Origin: Chitinophaga varians
Lineage (GTDB): Bacteria > Bacteroidota > Bacteroidia > Chitinophagales > Chitinophagaceae
NCBI RefSeq assembly: GCF_012641275.1
Contig: NZ_JABAIA010000002.1
Coordinates: 496,001 to 560,000, forward strand
Reading direction: 5' to 3'
DNA length: 64,000 nucleotides
Every line of letters begins with the position of its first letter. Position 1 is the first letter of the stretch. The notes under the pieces are model-generated. The model did no database searches and was not told the DNA's origin. It saw only the letters and a program-made list of their open reading frames with translations. Both the position numbers and the translations under genes were made by a program. Shown here in pieces: positions 61,665 through 64,000 of the stretch.

Positions 61665-62873
61665 ATGGACATTGCAATTGATACCAGCAAATCCAGGTAC
61701 CAGGTGGACAAGAATGGCTATTACGGCAGATTTGGCGGCGCCTATGTTCCTGAAATGCTGTTCCCCAACGTGGATGAACTGCAACGAAAGTATATGGAAG
61801 TGCTCAGCGACCCTACCTTCCAGCAGGAGTTTGAAGCCCTGCTGCGGGACTATGTAGGACGCCCTTCCCCGCTGTACTTCGCAAAACGCCTGTCAGAAAA
61901 ATATAAGGCGAAGATTTTCCTGAAAAGGGAAGATCTGAACCATACCGGTGCCCATAAGGTGAACAATACCATCGGGCAGATACTGCTGGCGAAACGACTG
62001 GGCAAGAAACGTATCATCGCTGAAACCGGCGCCGGTCAGCATGGTGTGGCCACTGCCACCGTATGCGCGCTGATGGGAATGGAATGTGTGGTATATATGG
62101 GCAGCATCGATATCGAAAGACAGGCGCCCAACGTGTCCCGCATGAAGATGCTCGGCGCTACCGTAGTGGCAGCCACCAGCGGCAGTCAAACCTTAAAAGA
62201 CGCTACCAATGAAGCGATCCGTGACTGGATCAACAACCCGGTAGATACCCACTATATTCTCGGCACCGCTGCCGGGCCGCATCCCTATCCCGACATGGTG
62301 GCCCGCCTCCAGTCAGTGATCAGCGAGGAAATCCGGAAACAGCTGCTCGAAAAAACCGGCAGTGAACTTCCTGACTACGTAGTGGCCTGCATCGGTGGTG
62401 GCAGTAACGCCGCCGGCGCATTCTTCCACTATCTCGATGAAGAAGAGGTGAAGCTCGTAGCCGTGGAAGCCGGTGGTAAAGGCGTACATAGCGGCCACTC
62501 TGCCGCTACTACGCAGCTGGGTAAAATAGGTATCATCCACGCTGCCAAAACATTGCTCATGCAGACAGAAGATGGCCAGATCACCGAGCCGTACTCTATC
62601 TCCGCAGGACTGGACTATCCCGGTATCGGGCCCATGCACGCGCATCTGTACGAAACAGGCCGCGCCATGTTCCTCGACGCTACCGATGATGAAGCCCTGG
62701 CTGCCGCTTATGAGCTGTGCAAACTGGAAGGTATTATCCCCGCGATGGAGTCAGCCCATGCGCTGGCCAAACTGAAAGACCTGCCCTTCAATCCTGATGA
62801 TGTAGTGGTGGTGTGCCTTTCCGGCCGCGGCGATAAAGACCTGAATACCTATATCCGTCACATGAATAAATAA
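61665..62873 (+). CDS. trpB: Tryptophan synthase beta chain
   Basis: The product has 402 residues. It is a PLP enzyme that joins indole and serine. The PLP lysine is Lys98 in [27 protein letters not shown] opens the protein. [36 protein letters not shown] (phosphate-binding Gly/Ser loop) and [11 protein letters not shown] complete the TrpB1-type pattern. It pairs with TrpA, encoded 8 bases downstream. Confidence 0.97.
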   Translation: MDIAIDTSKSRYQVDKNGYYGRFGGAYVPEMLFPNVDELQRKYMEVLSDPTFQQEFEALLRDYVGRPSPLYFAKRLSEKYKAKIFLKREDLNHTGAHKVNNTIGQILLAKRLGKKRIIAETGAGQHGVATATVCALMGMECVVYMGSIDIERQAPNVSRMKMLGATVVAATSGSQTLKDATNEAIRDWINNPVDTHYILGTAAGPHPYPDMVARLQSVISEEIRKQLLEKTGSELPDYVVACIGGGSNAAGAFFHYLDEEEVKLVAVEAGGKGVHSGHSAATTQLGKIGIIHAAKTLLMQTEDGQITEPYSISAGLDYPGIGPMHAHLYETGRAMFLDATDDEALAAAYELCKLEGIIPAMESAHALAKLKDLPFNPDDVVVVCLSGRGDKDLNTYIRHMNK

Positions 62874-62881
62874 TCTGGAGT

Positions 62882-63655
62882 ATGCAAAATCGTATTGACC
62901 AATTGTTTGCTGCCAAACAAACTGGTGTGCTGAATATATATTGCACCGCCGGCTATCCGGAACTGAATGACACCCTGCCGGTAATGACGGCCCTGCAACA
63001 ATACGGGGCAGACCTCATTGAACTGGGCATACCCTTCTCAGATCCGCTGGCCGACGGCCCCGTGATCCAGGACAGCGGTACTCAGGCGTTGAAAAACGGT
63101 ATGAGCCTGCATAAACTGTTTGAACAGCTGGAAGGCTTTCGTGAACGTATACACGTCCCTGTTATTCTTATGGGGTATTTTAATCCTGTGCTGGTGTATG
63201 GGGTGGAAGCGTTTGTGAAAAAATGCGCGGAAGTAGGCGTGGATGGCGTGATTCTGCCTGATCTGCCCAAAGCGGAATACGAAGCGGAATACAAACCTGT
63301 CTTCGAAAAATACAATGTATGCCTGGTCTTCCTGGTCACACCCGAAACCAGCGATGAACGTATCCGTCAGCTGGACAGCCTGAGCAGAGGGTTTCTGTAT
63401 GCGGTGTCTTCTTCTTCCACCACCGGTAAAGACAAAGACATGTCGCACCAGCAGGCCTATTTCGAACGCCTGCAGCAGCTGAAGCTGAAGAACCCGGTGC
63501 TTATCGGATTTGGGATTAAAGACAAAGCAACTTTCGACACCGCCTGCCGTTACACCAATGGCGCTATTATCGGCACTGCCTTTATTAAAGCGTTGGGAGA
63601 AGGCAAGGATATTGACAGCACAGTTCGTACTTTTATCGGCGCTATCAAAAACTAA
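62882..63655 (+). CDS. trpA: Tryptophan synthase alpha chain
   Basis: The product has 257 residues. It splits indole-3-glycerol phosphate to indole, which is channelled to TrpB. The catalytic Glu47 and Asp58 are in DLIELGIPFSDPLADGPVIQ. LMGYFNPVLVYGVEAF, GVILPDLPKAE and LIGFGIKDKATF are also family segments. The stop codon is followed after 2 bases by the hisH ATG. Confidence 0.96.
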   Translation: MQNRIDQLFAAKQTGVLNIYCTAGYPELNDTLPVMTALQQYGADLIELGIPFSDPLADGPVIQDSGTQALKNGMSLHKLFEQLEGFRERIHVPVILMGYFNPVLVYGVEAFVKKCAEVGVDGVILPDLPKAEYEAEYKPVFEKYNVCLVFLVTPETSDERIRQLDSLSRGFLYAVSSSSTTGKDKDMSHQQAYFERLQQLKLKNPVLIGFGIKDKATFDTACRYTNGAIIGTAFIKALGEGKDIDSTVRTFIGAIKN

Positions 63656-63657
63656 AT

Positions 63658-64000
63658 ATGAAAACAGCCATCATAAAATACAATGCCGGCAATATCCGCT
63701 CCGTGCAGTTTGCGCTGGACCGTTTAGGTGTGAATGGCATTGTAACAGATAATCCGGAAGAGATCCTGTCGGCCGACAGGGTGATCTTCCCAGGCGTAGG
63801 TGAAGCCAGTACTGCTATGCGGTACCTGAAAGAGCGTAACCTCGATAAGCTGATCACCAGCCTGCAACAGCCGGTGCTGGGCATTTGCCTGGGCATGCAG
63901 CTGCTGTGCCGCCATTCGGAAGAAAATGATACGCCATGCCTCGGTGTGTTTGACGTGGAGGTAAAACGTTTCACCTCTCCGGTGGAGAACCTGCTGAAGA
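63658..64000 (+). CDS. hisH: Imidazole glycerol phosphate synthase subunit HisH (5' part)
   Basis: About 114 residues are visible and the gene runs off the window; full-length HisH is near 200. The N-terminus MKTAIIKYNAGNIRSVQFAL and VIFPGVGEAST are HisH-specific. The glutaminase nucleophile is Cys77 in LGICLGMQLL, and the start of the LGVFDVEVKRF strand follows. It supplies ammonia to HisF. It begins 2 bases after trpA, so it must be cotranscribed with the trp genes. hisA, hisF and hisI are presumably beyond the window. Confidence 0.95.
   Translation, partial: MKTAIIKYNAGNIRSVQFALDRLGVNGIVTDNPEEILSADRVIFPGVGEASTAMRYLKERNLDKLITSLQQPVLGICLGMQLLCRHSEENDTPCLGVFDVEVKRFTSPVENLLK

Overview
The window is from a Bacteroidota chromosome, most likely a Chitinophaga-like member of the Chitinophagaceae. 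The signs are two SusC/SusD receptor pairs, an ECF sigma/FecR pair, type IX secretion (T9SS) cargo with both sorting-tail types, PorP/SprF proteins, a fused bifunctional HisB, and promoters of the TTTG-N(17-20)-TAnnTTTG type. No rRNA, tRNA, CRISPR array or insertion sequence was seen. Genes are dense and mostly on the + strand.

Region 1 (1-7.4 kb) is the end of a polysaccharide utilisation locus: the 3' part of a SusC gene, a SusD gene, two surface lipoproteins (DUF5000-like and DUF4998-like), then, beyond a REP-like inverted repeat, a GH88/GH105 unsaturated uronyl hydrolase. Region 2 (7.5-35.9 kb) opens with a small acidic protein gene on the - strand. It continues with a FecI-like sigma factor and FecR-like anti-sigma factor, and then an almost gapless 25.6 kb run: SusC with STN domain, SusD, zinc metallohydrolase lipoprotein, DUF4302-like protein, a ~2980-residue T9SS type B surface protein built of three Ig/beta-helix modules, a tiny protein that is little more than a type A sorting tail, a 1376-residue PKD protein with type B tail, PorP/SprF, an OmpA/PD40 protein, a second PorP/SprF and a collagen-like lipoprotein. 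A hairpin at 35839-35860 closes this run, and an orphan ECF sigma factor follows.

Region 3 (36.5-38.1 kb, - strand) has a RhuM-Fic protein and two small unknown genes. Region 4 (38.3-47.4 kb) is a complete L-rhamnose operon: RhaT symporter, bifunctional aldolase/dehydrogenase, RhaI-type isomerase, FGGY kinase, GH78 alpha-L-rhamnosidase and a GntR-type regulator. With the GH105 enzyme it suggests use of rhamnogalacturonan or other rhamnose-rich glycans. Region 5 (47.6-52.4 kb) holds an unrecognised beta-propeller protein, a - strand cassette (UmuD-like protease, unknown protein, HMCES/YedK-like protein) with two 13-bp palindromes in front of it, and a DEDDh exonuclease.

Region 6 (52.4-64.0 kb) is the most unusual part. 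It carries hisGDCB, then a complete trpEGDCFBA operon, then hisH starting 2 bases after trpA and running off the window. Each block begins with its own leader-peptide attenuator: a 20-residue peptide with six His codons (five in a row) before hisG, and a peptide with three consecutive Trp codons before trpE. Each has competing hairpins and an intrinsic terminator. The distal his genes therefore appear to lie behind both a histidine and a tryptophan sensor.
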